Assembly: GCF_001555965.1 (NCBI RefSeq)
Contig: NZ_LSHX01000038.1
Coordinates: 1 to 34,885, forward strand
Reading direction: 5' to 3'
Length of the DNA: 34,885 nt
Source: Sphingomonas sp. CCH21-G11
GTDB lineage: Bacteria; Pseudomonadota; Alphaproteobacteria; Sphingomonadales; Sphingomonadaceae
Each line of letters begins with the position of its first letter. Position 1 is the first letter of the stretch. The position numbers and the translations under genes are program-made. This document shows positions 9,065 to 19,176 of the stretch, one piece after another. Below the pieces are notes generated by a model. The model saw only the letters and a program-made list of their open reading frames with translations, did not search any database and was not told the origin of the DNA.

Positions 9065-9729
9065 GCGGCCGCGTCCTGCTGGGCCACCGCGCGGCGAAAA
9101 CGATCGACCAGCGGCACGATGGTGTCCGCGCGCATCTTGAACGCGGCGCGGTTGACGATCAGCCGGCTAGTGACCTGTGCGATCACCTCGACCTCGACCA
9201 GCCCGTTCTCTTTGAGCGTGCGCCCCGAGGAGACCAGATCGACAATGCGCGGGGCCAGCCCCAGCACCGGGGCCAGCTCCATCGCGCCGTTGAGCTTGAC
9301 GCATTCGGCCTGCACCCCGCGCGCCTCGAAATGGCGCCGCGTGATGTGGGGATATTTGGTGGCGATGCGCACATGGCTCCATCCGCGCGGATCGTCGCCC
9401 GCGGCGAGGTCCGCCGGTTCGGCGACCGAGATGCGGCAATGCCCGATGCCCAGGTCGACGGGGGCGTACAGCTCCGAATAATCGAATTCGGCCAGCACGT
9501 CGGAACCGACGATGCCCAGCTGCGCCGCGCCATGCGCGACAAAGGTCGCGACGTCGAACGCGCGCACCCGGATCAGGTCGATCGCGGGCGTATTGGTGGC
9601 AAAGCGCAGCGCGCGGCTGTCGGGATCGGCGAATGCGGGCTCGGGCACGATGCCGACCTGCGCGAGCAGCGGCAGCGCCTCGTCCAGGATGCGCCCCTTC
9701 GGCACGGCAAGGATCAACGGTTGGGTCAT
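9061..9729 (-). CDS. hisG: ATP phosphoribosyltransferase, short form
   Basis: A 222-aa HisG catalysing the first committed step of histidine synthesis (ATP + PRPP). It starts [20 protein letters not shown] at ATG 9729; a longer 246-aa reading adds a non-conserved N-terminus. It contains [23 protein letters not shown] and the PRPP-binding stretch [16 protein letters not shown]. At this length it lacks the C-terminal regulatory domain, so it is of the short type that needs HisZ for activity and histidine feedback; hisZ is not in this window. Confidence 0.94.
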   Translation of the reverse strand: MTQPLILAVPKGRILDEALPLLAQVGIVPEPAFADPDSRALRFATNTPAIDLIRVRAFDVATFVAHGAAQLGIVGSDVLAEFDYSELYAPVDLGIGHCRISVAEPADLAAGDDPRGWSHVRIATKYPHITRRHFEARGVQAECVKLNGAMELAPVLGLAPRIVDLVSSGRTLKENGLVEVEVIAQVTSRLIVNRAAFKMRADTIVPLVDRFRRAVAQQDAAA

Positions 9730-9789
9730 TGGTGGCGCGGCCTTATCTGGGGTGTCGCCGCCATGCAACAAGCTGCCCCGGAGGCGGTA

Positions 9790-9966
9790 ATGACCGATCA
9801 AGCGGCCGGTCGCGAAGCGTTCCGCGTCCAGCTTGGCAGCTGCACCGTGATGGGCGCGCCAATGACCGCGCGGGCGCGCGCGGGAATCAACGACGCGCTC
9901 GACCTGCTGGAAATCGGGTCGAGCGCGGGCGTGAGCTTTCCCCGGCCGCCACAGCGCCGCCCATGA
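9790..9966 (+). CDS. Possible small protein divergent from hisG
   Basis: A 58-aa frame ([16 protein letters not shown]...) begins 61 bp from the hisG start on the opposite strand. It has GGAGG about 5 nt before ATG 9790. An in-frame ATG at 9763 would add nine residues. It has no signal peptide, membrane segment or motif I recognise and ends in a basic RPPQRRP. The good ribosome binding site and lack of overlap with another gene favour a real gene; short length and high GC make chance possible. Confidence 0.35.
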   Translation: MTDQAAGREAFRVQLGSCTVMGAPMTARARAGINDALDLLEIGSSAGVSFPRPPQRRP

Positions 9967-10006
9967 TCGCCGTGCACTGCGCCTGCCGCACGGTGGACCC
10001 CTGCAC

Positions 10007-10093
10007 GATGCCGGGGTGACGGGCGATCAAACGCATTTCAGCAGCCGGGCGGACGTCTCTCCGCCTTATTCACCCCAGTGCAGACCGGGGTGA
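10007..10093. repeat. CCGGGGTGAC palindromic repeat in a convergent spacer
   Basis: The spacer between the small rightward frame and the leftward TonB receptor contains a hairpin with stem TCACCCC/GGGGTGA (10070-10076 and 10087-10093). A half copy, CCGGGGTGAC, lies at 10011-10020. The position between convergent genes suits a bidirectional transcription end, but no T-run follows. It resembles widely dispersed GC palindromes of sphingomonad genomes. Confidence 0.55.
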
Positions 10094-10138
10094 CGCGAAA
10101 GCGAGGATGCTCTGGCGACCCGTGTTTCGGGCTGGACC

Positions 10139-12256
10139 CTATAACCGCGCGCGCAGCGTCACGCGGGCGTTGATCGGCGCGCCGGGCGTCACGTTGTTGT
10201 TATTGTGCGCGTCGCTGAAATAATCGGTGTCGAACAGGTTCTCGACATTGACCTGGATGTCGAAGCGTGGATCGATGGTGTAGAACAATGCCGCATCGAC
10301 GCGCGTGAACGCGGGCAGGCGCGTCGTCGCGGGCGACGTGCGGATCGCCGCGAACTGGCTGCCCTGATGCACCACGCCCAGCCCGATGCCGATCGCCGGG
10401 GCGACCTGATAACGGTTCCACAGCGACGCCTGATGCCGCGGCACCTGGCCCAGCCGCACCGCGTCGTTGCCGCGCAGCACTGCGTCCTGATAGCTGTAGC
10501 CGCCGCTGACCTGCCATTCAGGCGTGATCCGCCCGGCGAGCCCGACCTCGACGCCCTCCGTCCGCGTCGCGCCGATATTGATCGACAGCGCGGGGTTGAG
10601 CGGGTCGGGCGTCGTCGCATTGGTCCGGTCGAGCCGGAACAGCGCGACCGTGGCGGTCAGGTCGGGCCGGATCGCCCATTTCGCGCCGACCTCGTAATTG
10701 GTGAAGGCTTCGGGCGCCAGGTTCTGCTGAGTCGTCGAAAGCGCCAGGAACTGGTCGCCCGAACGCGGCAGGAAGGACCGGCTGTAGCTGCCATAGAGCG
10801 ACAGCGCGGTCGTCGGCTTCAGGATCAGGCCGAAGCGCGGCGACACCTTGTCGTCGGTGCGTCCGAACGGCCGGTCGGGGGTGGCCGCGAAGTCGACGCC
10901 CGCAATTTCGAACCGGTCGTAACGCAGGCCTGCGACGATCTCGACAAGCGTGCCTATCTGAAGCTGGTCCTGGGCGTAAACGGAGAACACGTCGACATCC
11001 GACCGGCGGTCATTGGCCGGGATGTCGAAGCGGACGGTCGGATATACGGGGTCGACGACGCTGATCCGCGCCGACGACAGCGTGCCGTTGAGCCGCGCGT
11101 TGCGGCTCGACTGGTCGGCGACCTCGACCCCGATCAGCAGCGTGCTCCGCGCCCCGCCCAGATCGGCCGTCCAGATCAGATTGCCCTGGCCGATCAGATT
11201 CTCGCGCGTCGTCGTGTCGGTATAGGCTCCAAGCGCGAAGGTGCCGTCGCTGGCGCGCACCGCGCCGTTGGGAAAGACGTTGGTATAGAGCTTGTCGTAA
11301 TTGCCGTAGAGCAGGGTCGTGTCGAGCGTCAGGCCGGGCGCAATCTCGCCCTCGACGCGGAGCTTGGCGACATGCGCCTGCAACGTCGTCCGATTGACAC
11401 CGGGCACGCCGAAGAACGTGTCGCGCGCGTTGGTGATCGGGCGATTGTTGAGCGACGGGACGCCGCGATCGGTCACGCGATCGTCGTCCAGATATTCGTA
11501 GGACAGCCCGACACGCCACGTGCGGCCCAGTTCGGCGGCGGCATAGGGATTGATCGCGAACCGTTCGCCGTCGACGAAATCGCGAAAGCTCTCCAGCCCC
11601 TCCGCCATCGCGTTGACGCGCAACGCCGCGCCGGGCGCGATCGGGGCGTTCAGGTCGGCGCTGACCAGCGTCGCGCCGAAGCTGTTGACGCTGGCGTCGG
11701 CACCGAAGGCGAACTGGTCGGCGAGCGGCGTCTTCTGGACGCGGTTGATCACGCCGCCGCCGCCGCCGCGGCCAAAGGTGAGCGCCGCGGGCCCCTTCAG
11801 CACCTCGACCCGCTCCAGGTTATAGAGCGGGCGGAAATACTGCACGTCGTCGCGCACGCCATCCAGGAAGAAGTCGGCGGTGGTGTTCTGGCCGCGGATC
11901 GTCACCTGATCGCGATTGCCCTCGCCCTGGCCGACGGTGGTGCCGGGGACGTAGCGCAGCGCCTCGCCGATGCTCAGGATCGCCTGATCGTCCAGCTGTT
12001 CGCGGGTCAGCACCGTGATCGTCTGCGGCGTGTCCTTCAGTGGCGTACGCGTCTTGAGCGCGGTCGTGCCGTCGGTCGCCAGATAGCCGTCGGCCTGGCC
12101 GATGACGATGATTTCCTGCTCGGGCGTCTCGGGGGCAGGTGCTGGCGGGGCTTCCGGCGCAACGATGGCTAGTGCAGTGGAAAGCAGCAGCGCGGAACCC
12201 AGCAACGTCATTCGTCGTCTCCCTCTGCGGAAGGCGATTAGCTTAATGCGTGTCAT
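10139..12256 (-). CDS. TonB-dependent siderophore receptor (Fiu-like)
   Basis: About 705 aa. An outer-membrane receptor: Sec signal (RRGRRR then MTLLGSALLLSTALAI), a TonB-box-like EIIVIG near residue 48, a plug domain (LKDTPQTITVLTREQL, VTIRGQNTTADFFLDGVRD, ERVEVLKGPAALTFGRG, GGGGGVINRV) and a beta-barrel ending VTLRARL. The plug, especially the GRGGGGGVINRV stretch, resembles catecholate receptors such as Fiu; the real ligand is inferred only. Start choice is open: ATG 12256 gives a basic n-region but has no clear ribosome binding site; ATG 12211 has GAGGGAGA upstream but lacks the positive n-region. No siderophore biosynthesis or tonB/exbBD genes are nearby. A G12 tract lies about 49 bp upstream. 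Confidence 0.92.
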   Translation of the reverse strand: MTRIKLIAFRRGRRRMTLLGSALLLSTALAIVAPEAPPAPAPETPEQEIIVIGQADGYLATDGTTALKTRTPLKDTPQTITVLTREQLDDQAILSIGEALRYVPGTTVGQGEGNRDQVTIRGQNTTADFFLDGVRDDVQYFRPLYNLERVEVLKGPAALTFGRGGGGGVINRVQKTPLADQFAFGADASVNSFGATLVSADLNAPIAPGAALRVNAMAEGLESFRDFVDGERFAINPYAAAELGRTWRVGLSYEYLDDDRVTDRGVPSLNNRPITNARDTFFGVPGVNRTTLQAHVAKLRVEGEIAPGLTLDTTLLYGNYDKLYTNVFPNGAVRASDGTFALGAYTDTTTRENLIGQGNLIWTADLGGARSTLLIGVEVADQSSRNARLNGTLSSARISVVDPVYPTVRFDIPANDRRSDVDVFSVYAQDQLQIGTLVEIVAGLRYDRFEIAGVDFAATPDRPFGRTDDKVSPRFGLILKPTTALSLYGSYSRSFLPRSGDQFLALSTTQQNLAPEAFTNYEVGAKWAIRPDLTATVALFRLDRTNATTPDPLNPALSINIGATRTEGVEVGLAGRITPEWQVSGGYSYQDAVLRGNDAVRLGQVPRHQASLWNRYQVAPAIGIGLGVVHQGSQFAAIRTSPATTRLPAFTRVDAALFYTIDPRFDIQVNVENLFDTDYFSDAHNNNNVTPGAPINARVTLRARL

Positions 12257-12304
12257 TTGCAATAGCAGAAATGCGCACGAAGTGATCTAAGTCCTTCCCC
12301 TTCA

Positions 12305-12316
12305 GGGGGGGGGGGG
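12305..12316. repeat. Homopolymer tract of 12 G
   Basis: Twelve consecutive G lie in the spacer between the pccA stop and the TonB receptor start, about 49 bp upstream of the receptor's first possible ATG. It sits on the right arm of a CCCC-TTCA-GGGG dyad (12297-12308). It is the longest mononucleotide run I noticed in the window. It may be a slippage-prone site or an assembly artefact. Confidence 0.7.
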
Positions 12317-12359
12317 AACTGTCTATTTGCCGATCCGCCCGGACAAGCCCCACCCCCTA

Positions 12360-12381
12360 CCCCTCCCCTGAAGGGGAGGGG
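12360..12381. terminator. GC palindrome after pccA, possible transcription end
   Basis: Perfect 10-bp arms CCCCTCCCCT and AGGGGAGGGG are separated by GA. It lies 30 bp past the pccA stop on the leftward operon. There is no T-run after it in either direction, so termination is uncertain; it may be only another member of the dispersed CCTCCCC-type repeats seen also at 17348 and 18996. Confidence 0.4.
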
Positions 12382-12411
12382 TTCAGGAGGCGAGCCCATC
12401 CTGATCGTGAT

Positions 12412-14568
12412 CTATTCGAACTCGAGGATCGCGGCGTCGACCATCAGGCTGTCGCCCGGTGCGGCGTTGGCGGCCTTGACCACCCCGGCACGCTCGGCGC
12501 GCAGGATATTCTCCATCTTCATGGCTTCCACCACCGCCAGCGGCTGTCCCGCCTCGACCCGGTCGCCCGGCGCGACGTGCAGCCGGGTGAGCAGTCCCGG
12601 CATCGGGCACAGCAGGAACTTGCTCGTGTCGGGCGGCAGCTTTTCGATCATGTGACGGGCCAGCGCCGCCACTTCCGGGCGTTCGGCGCGCACCACATGG
12701 CGGGCGCCGCGTGTCTGCAGCACCCAGCCGCCGCCGCGACGCCTTTCGACGCGCAGCGCCAGCGGCGCGCCGTCGATGACCGCTTCGGTCATCCGCATGC
12801 CGGGGCCATGGTGAAGGTCGAGCGTCATTGCCACGCCGTCGACGATTGCGCCGCCTTCGGTAAGCGCGACCTCGTACGTCGTGCCGTCGCGCGTCACGGT
12901 CCACGCAACCCCGGGGTCGGGCGCGCCATTCAGCCGCCCGCTGATCGCCCCGGCACGCAGGCGGTCGGCACGGGTCAGCGCCGCCGCCACTGCCGCCAGC
13001 TGCGCGGGCAGATCGTCGGCCATCGCCGCGCCATGGAATCCGTCGGGATATTCCTCGGCGATGAAGCCGGTGGTGAGGTTGCCCGAACGGAAACGGGGAT
13101 GCTGCATCAGCGCCGACAGGAAATCGACATTGTTGCCGACGCCCTCGACCACGAAGCGGTCGAGCGCCTGCACCTGCAGGTCGGCGGCTTCATCGCGCGT
13201 CGGTGCCCAGGTGATCAGCTTGGCGATCATCGGGTCATAGAAGATGCTGACCTCGCCGCCTTCGGTGACGCCATCGTCGACGCGGATATAGGCTGCATCG
13301 CGCTTCTCGGCTTCGCTCGAAGCGAACGGCGGTGGAGCGGCATTCGCTCCGTTGGTATCGAGCGTGATTCCGTTCGTATCGAGCGAAGTCGAGATACGTT
13401 CGCCCTCGCTATGCGCATCTCTCTCGCTCGCGAGCGGGGACGACCAGGTCACATATGGCGTCTCCTCCGCCGGCGGCGGCGCATAGCGCACGAGCCGGCC
13501 GGTGCTCGGCAGAAAGCCGCGATAGGGGTCCTCGGCATAGACACGGTTCTCGATCGCCCAGCCGTTCAGGCGAATGTCGCCCTGCCCGAAGCCCAGCGGT
13601 TCGCCCGCCGCCACGCGGATCATCTGCTCGACCAGATCAATGCCCGTCACCGCCTCGGTCACCGGATGCTCGACCTGCAGCCGCGTGTTCATCTCCAGGA
13701 AGTAGAAGCTCTCGCCGGTCGGGTCCGCGCCACTGACGATCAGCTCGACGGTGCCCGCGCTGAAATAGCCGACCGCGCGGGCCAGCGCGACCGCCTGTTC
13801 GCCCATCGCGCGCCGCATCGCGGGCGTGACGAAGGGGGAGGGGGCTTCCTCCACCACCTTCTGGTGGCGGCGCTGGATCGAACATTCGCGCTCGCCCAGA
13901 TAGACGATGTTGCCGTGCTGGTCGCCCAGCACCTGAATCTCGATGTGGCGCGGGCTTTCGATGAACTTCTCGATGAACACCCGGTCGTCGCCGAAGCTCG
14001 CCAGCCCCTCGCGCTTGGTCGCCTCGAACCCTTCGCGGACGTCCTGTTCGGACCAGGCGAGCCGCATCCCCTTGCCGCCGCCGCCCGCCGACGCCTTCAT
14101 CATCACCGGAAAGCCGATGTCGCTGGCGATCCGCACCGCCTCGTCGGTATCGGCGATCTCGCCCAGATAGCCGGGGACGACGTTGACGCCCGCGGCCTTG
14201 GCGAGCTTCTTCGATTCGATCTTGTCGCCCATCGCCGCGATGGCGTTGGGCGGTGGACCGACGAACGCGATTCCCGCCTCCGCGCACGCCTTTGCGAAAC
14301 TCTCGCGCTCCGACAGGAAGCCATAGCCGGGGTGGATGCAATCCGCGCCCGTCGCCTTCGCCGCTTCCAGGATCAGGTCGGCACGCAGATAGCTCTCCGC
14401 CGCCGGCGCCGGCCCCAGCCGCACCGCCTCATCCGCCATCAGGACATGGGGGCTGCGCGCATCCGCATCCGAATAGACCGCCACTGTTGCCAGCCCCATG
14501 CGCTTGGCAGTGCGGAACACGCGACACGCGATTTCGCCGCGATTGGCGACGAGGATTTTGTTGAACAT
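12412..14568 (-). CDS. pccA: Propionyl-CoA carboxylase alpha (biotin carboxylase/BCCP) subunit, with in-frame insert
   Basis: A 718-aa biotin carboxylase plus biotin carrier protein. It starts MFNKILVANRGEIACR; the ATP-grasp part holds the Gly-rich KASAGGGGKGM (158-168), ECSIQRRHQKVVEE and EMNTRLQVEHPVTE (292-305). The biotin site EAMKMEN places biotinyl Lys at 684, 35 residues from the C-terminus. Context with pccB, epimerase and mutase marks it as the propionyl-CoA enzyme rather than acetyl- or methylcrotonyl-CoA carboxylase. Residues of roughly 370-426, between RLVRYAPPPAE and IRVDDGVTEGGE, are low-complexity and are encoded by palindromic repeats; without them length is near the usual 665-670. 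Downstream motifs are intact, so the insert seems tolerated. Confidence 0.93.
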   Translation of the reverse strand: MFNKILVANRGEIACRVFRTAKRMGLATVAVYSDADARSPHVLMADEAVRLGPAPAAESYLRADLILEAAKATGADCIHPGYGFLSERESFAKACAEAGIAFVGPPPNAIAAMGDKIESKKLAKAAGVNVVPGYLGEIADTDEAVRIASDIGFPVMMKASAGGGGKGMRLAWSEQDVREGFEATKREGLASFGDDRVFIEKFIESPRHIEIQVLGDQHGNIVYLGERECSIQRRHQKVVEEAPSPFVTPAMRRAMGEQAVALARAVGYFSAGTVELIVSGADPTGESFYFLEMNTRLQVEHPVTEAVTGIDLVEQMIRVAAGEPLGFGQGDIRLNGWAIENRVYAEDPYRGFLPSTGRLVRYAPPPAEETPYVTWSSPLASERDAHSEGERISTSLDTNGITLDTNGANAAPPPFASSEAEKRDAAYIRVDDGVTEGGEVSIFYDPMIAKLITWAPTRDEAADLQVQALDRFVVEGVGNNVDFLSALMQHPRFRSGNLTTGFIAEEYPDGFHGAAMADDLPAQLAAVAAALTRADRLRAGAISGRLNGAPDPGVAWTVTRDGTTYEVALTEGGAIVDGVAMTLDLHHGPGMRMTEAVIDGAPLALRVERRRGGGWVLQTRGARHVVRAERPEVAALARHMIEKLPPDTSKFLLCPMPGLLTRLHVAPGDRVEAGQPLAVVEAMKMENILRAERAGVVKAANAAPGDSLMVDAAILEFE
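13288..13458. repeat. In-frame palindromic repeat insert inside pccA
   Basis: About 171 bp (57 codons) of pccA encode the extra segment between conserved biotin-carboxylase motifs. The DNA holds two inverted copies of the 24-nt family A hairpin: 13301-13324 (reverse; stem CGCTTC/GAAGCG) and 13375-13398 (forward; stem CGTATC/GATACG). A truncated forward copy (GGTATCGAGCG) lies near 13355-13365. The reading frame is kept through the whole insert. Exact borders are estimated from where family-like protein sequence stops and resumes. Confidence 0.8.
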
Positions 14569-14580
14569 CAGAGTTCCAAA

Positions 14581-14841
14581 TCAATAAAATTCATCGACCC
14601 ATTCCGCGTTTATCCAGGATGTGCACCGATCGGGATCATTAGGTTGATCATCGCGTAAAGGTTCGTGATTCACATACAGAACAGTCAGCCGTTGCACTCG
14701 CTCGTTATGATCTGTGATACTAATTCGGTCACCAGGAGCAGGCAGCTGATCGAACCTGAACGTTCCCCAAAGCCTGCGATCCCCATTCTTTGTGACAAAG
14801 AGGGGCGCGGAGATCATCGACAGTTGCCCATTACGCCGCAT
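14581..14841 (-). CDS. Small protein of unknown function in the propionate operon
   Basis: An 86-aa frame between the DUF2442 gene, which it overlaps by 11 bp, and pccA, 12 bp away. A shorter start is ATG 14817 (MISAPLFVTKNG). Neither start has a clear ribosome binding site, so translation may be coupled to the upstream gene. The sequence has a WGTFRFDQLPAPGDRI core and a C-terminal Trp/Asp-rich end (SWINAEWVDEFY); no membrane segment. Base composition is visibly poorer in GC than the flanking enzymes. I do not recognise a family. It could be an accessory to the DUF4160/DUF2442 pair. Confidence 0.62.
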   Translation of the reverse strand: MRRNGQLSMISAPLFVTKNGDRRLWGTFRFDQLPAPGDRISITDHNERVQRLTVLYVNHEPLRDDQPNDPDRCTSWINAEWVDEFY

Positions 14842-15091
14842 TCGGTGCCCGCGCGCCGCGCAGCAGCCCGTCGGTGCTCAAATCCTCGTCGATTTCCGGC
14901 CAGTGGATGCCATAGCCTGCCCCCGCCCGCTCCCAGTTCGCGCGTTGCTGCGGCGTGGCGTGCAGGAGGCGCGGATACCAGGCCAAGGGCGCAGAGATCG
15001 AGCGGCCGTCCATCAGGTCGACGATCAAGCTTTGCTCGTCGCAGCGGACGTCCAGCACGCGCTCGTCGGTGAGCTTAGCCGAAATGTTCAT
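14831..15091 (-). CDS. DUF2442 domain protein
   Basis: An 86-aa protein starting [20 protein letters not shown] at ATG 15091, with GGAGG 7 nt upstream. The pattern V-D-L-x-DGR-x-I-x-xPLAWYPRLLHA followed by RANWERAGAGYGIHWPEIDEDLS is typical of DUF2442. Its start overlaps the end of the DUF4160 gene by 17 bp. DUF2442 and DUF4160 genes commonly occur as adjacent small pairs resembling toxin-antitoxin modules; activity has not been shown here and I infer only that the two act together. The C-terminus (LLRGARAPNAA) has no family feature. Confidence 0.88.
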   Translation of the reverse strand: MNISAKLTDERVLDVRCDEQSLIVDLMDGRSISAPLAWYPRLLHATPQQRANWERAGAGYGIHWPEIDEDLSTDGLLRGARAPNAA

Positions 15092-15308
15092 GCCATGCCT
15101 CCAGAAACTCCGCGCGATGGGCGTCGACCATCTCGACAATGCCACTGATCTCATGCGCTCGAAAGCCTCGACTTTTCGCCACTTCGATCGTTTGCAGCCA
15201 GACCTTCATGGTCGCATCACCTCGATCGACGTGAATGCGCGGCGGCTCGTTCGGCTCGTGGCTGTAGAAGTAAAACCTGAACGCGCCGATCCGCTTTACG
15301 GTGGGCAT
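15075..15308 (-). CDS. DUF4160 domain protein
   Basis: A 77-aa protein, [18 protein letters not shown]..., with [18 protein letters not shown] in the middle and [11 protein letters not shown] at the end. This is the standard DUF4160 pattern over full length. ATG 15308 lies inside the last codons of bioB (13-bp overlap), so it is translated as part of the same mRNA. It is followed by its usual DUF2442 partner with a 17-bp overlap. A toxin-antitoxin-like role is plausible from the pairing and small size, but which would be the toxin is not evident. Confidence 0.9.
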   Translation of the reverse strand: MPTVKRIGAFRFYFYSHEPNEPPRIHVDRGDATMKVWLQTIEVAKSRGFRAHEISGIVEMVDAHRAEFLEAWHEHFG

Positions 15309-16306
15309 TGCGCGCCTTCGCTGTCCAACGCCATCGCCTTCACCCCCAGCCGCTCGAACAGCGCGGCGTCCGCGTCATCCCCCGCATTGCCGGCGGTCAG
15401 CAGCTTGTCGCCGGTGAAGATGCTGTTCGCTCCCGCCAGGAAACATAGCGCCTGCGTCGCCTCGCTCATGCTCTCGCGGCCTGCGCTCAGCCGCACCATG
15501 CTTTCCGGCATGGTGATGCGGGCGACCGCGACGGTGCGGACGAACTCGATATCGTCGATCTTGGCGAGCGGCGTGTCGGCCAGCATGTCGCCCAGCACTG
15601 TGCCCTTGACCGGCACCAGCGCGTTGACCGGCACGCTTTCGGGATGCTGGGGCAGGGTGGCGAGCGCATGGATGAACCCGACCCGGTCCTCGCGCGTCTC
15701 GCCCATGCCGACGATGCCGCCGCTGCACACATTGATGCCGGCGGAGCGGACATGATCCAGCGTCTCCAGCCGGTCCGCGAAGGTCCGCGTGGTGATGACG
15801 TCGCCATAGCGCTCGGGCGAGGTGTCAATATTGTGGTTGTAGTAATCGAGGCCCGCGTCGGCGAGCATCGCCGCCTGCCCCGGGGTCAGCATCCCCAGGG
15901 TCATGCAGGTCTCCATGCCCATCTGACGCACGCCCTTCACCATCTCGACGATCGCGGGCATGTCGCGGTCCTTGGGGTTGCGCCACGCCGCGCCCATGCA
16001 GAAGCGGGTCGAGCCATTGTCCCGTGCCTGGGCGGCGGATTGCAGCACCGCACGCACGTCCATCAGCCGCGTCGCCTTGAGCCCGGTTTCCGCATGGACC
16101 GATTGCGAGCAATAGCCGCAATCCTCCGGGCAGCCGCCGGTCTTGATGCTGAGCAGCGTCGATCGCTGCACCGCGACCGGATCATGATGCGCGCGGTGCA
16201 CTTCAGCGGCGCGGAACACGAGCTCGGTGAAGGGCAGGTCGAACAACGCGGCGATTTCGTCGCGCGTCCAGTCGGTACGGGATTCGGCGGTCACGGGTAT
16301 TTCCAT
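15296..16306 (-). CDS. bioB: Biotin synthase
   Basis: A 336-aa radical SAM enzyme that inserts sulfur into dethiobiotin. The 4Fe-4S cluster motif is C59-x3-C63-x2-C66 ([13 protein letters not shown]); [20 protein letters not shown] and RLSAGRESM are also canonical. ATG 16306 starts 3 bp after the stop of the preceding membrane-protein gene. No other bio genes are in the window. Its position inside the propionyl-CoA operon, with the biotin-dependent carboxylase subunits at both ends, suggests cofactor supply matched to pccA/pccB expression. Confidence 0.97.
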   Translation of the reverse strand: MEIPVTAESRTDWTRDEIAALFDLPFTELVFRAAEVHRAHHDPVAVQRSTLLSIKTGGCPEDCGYCSQSVHAETGLKATRLMDVRAVLQSAAQARDNGSTRFCMGAAWRNPKDRDMPAIVEMVKGVRQMGMETCMTLGMLTPGQAAMLADAGLDYYNHNIDTSPERYGDVITTRTFADRLETLDHVRSAGINVCSGGIVGMGETREDRVGFIHALATLPQHPESVPVNALVPVKGTVLGDMLADTPLAKIDDIEFVRTVAVARITMPESMVRLSAGRESMSEATQALCFLAGANSIFTGDKLLTAGNAGDDADAALFERLGVKAMALDSEGAQCPP

Positions 16307-16309
16307 CGA

Positions 16310-16719
16310 TCAGGTCAGCGCGAAAAAGCAAATGGCGACCGCGGCGACCGCCATCACCAGCGAACTGCCTTTGACCAGCACGGTGACGACGGTTTCCATG
16401 GTCTGGCTCGCCCTATGGCCCTGGCCGGCGATCGGCAAGCTCCGGCTCGCCCCGACCAGCGCGGCGAGCAAGATGCCCGCGACCAGCAGGTAGGAAGACA
16501 GCCACAGCGCGTGGATCACCCCGGCTGCCCACGCCTCCGGCACGGTCAGATAGGGCCAGAACAGCGCAATCGCGATCAGTGCCGGCCCGGTCTGCACCGC
16601 GGTCAGGTGCGCGGACAGGCCCATGCGCGGGTTGCGCAGTTTAGGGATGGCGATCCCGATGAGCAGCCCGAGCGCGAACAGCACGAACCCCGCCTTGCCG
16701 AGCAGGATCGCCGTGGCCG

Positions 16720-16723
<4 letters not shown>
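16310..16723 (-). CDS. Small integral membrane protein, hydroxylaminobenzene mutase-like
   Basis: A 137-aa protein from GTG 16723, whose codon overlaps the mutase stop (GTGA) and has GGAGG 7 nt upstream. It has about four membrane segments (near residues 7-25, 40-60, 68-92 and 113-135). The loop [18 protein letters not shown] after the first segment matches the NPRMxLSAHL signature I associate with hydroxylaminobenzene mutase (HabA/HabB) proteins. A real mutase reaction is unproven; the family's wider role is unclear. The tight coupling suggests it is needed at a fixed ratio with the mutase, or that it simply shares the transcript. Confidence 0.72.
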
Positions 16724-18990
<2,267 letters not shown>

Positions 18991-18995
18991 CTCAG

Positions 18996-19018
18996 CCCTC
19001 TCCCCCGAGAGGAGAGGG
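18996..19018 (-). promoter_or_regulatory. Hairpin covering the mutase ribosome binding site
   Basis: On the mRNA the arms are CCCUCUCC (19018-19011) and GGAGAGGG (19003-18996), with a 7-nt loop. The 3' arm ends 5 nt before the AUG and contains the only good Shine-Dalgarno match, so folding would hide it. The stem is 8 perfect base pairs. Translation control is inferred. Confidence 0.55.
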
Positions 19019-19024
19019 TTGCGC

Positions 19025-19175
19025 AGACTTGGCGGCTCTGCCGCCTAGTCGAAGCTGGGAGAGGGGTGTGCGACGCTGGCAGCCGCCCATCCCCCTCTCC
19101 AACTCCGCCTAGCCCCAGCCTTCGCTGGGGCAAGGCTGCGTATCCTCCCCCCGTGGGGGGGAGGGTGGTGGTCGT
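19025..19175. repeat. Stacked palindromes between epimerase and mutase genes
   Basis: The intercistronic spacer holds GGCGGC/GCCGCC with loop TCT (19031-19045); GCCCCAGC/GCTGGGGC with loop CTTC near 19111-19130; and a CCTCCCCCC/GGGGGGGAGG palindrome near 19144-19164. No reading frame with support was found. Together with the hairpin at 18996 this makes nearly the whole spacer repeat-derived. Confidence 0.7.
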
Positions 19176-19176
19176 C

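Noticed and set aside
10205..12172. 655-codon plus-strand open frame opposite the TonB receptor
   Set aside because: Low-complexity Arg/Gln/Asp/Gly translation with no start signal; the minus-strand receptor is complete and convincing.
12211..12290. Fur-like site (CATTT...AAATG dyad near 12254-12273) at the TonB receptor start
   Set aside because: The dyad is short and imperfect and overlaps one proposed start codon; I could not match it to a Fur, RirA or Irr consensus well enough to call.
18991..19176. CRISPR-like array because several repeats follow one another
   Set aside because: The units are different palindromes with irregular spacing, not identical direct repeats with unique spacers, and no cas genes are present.
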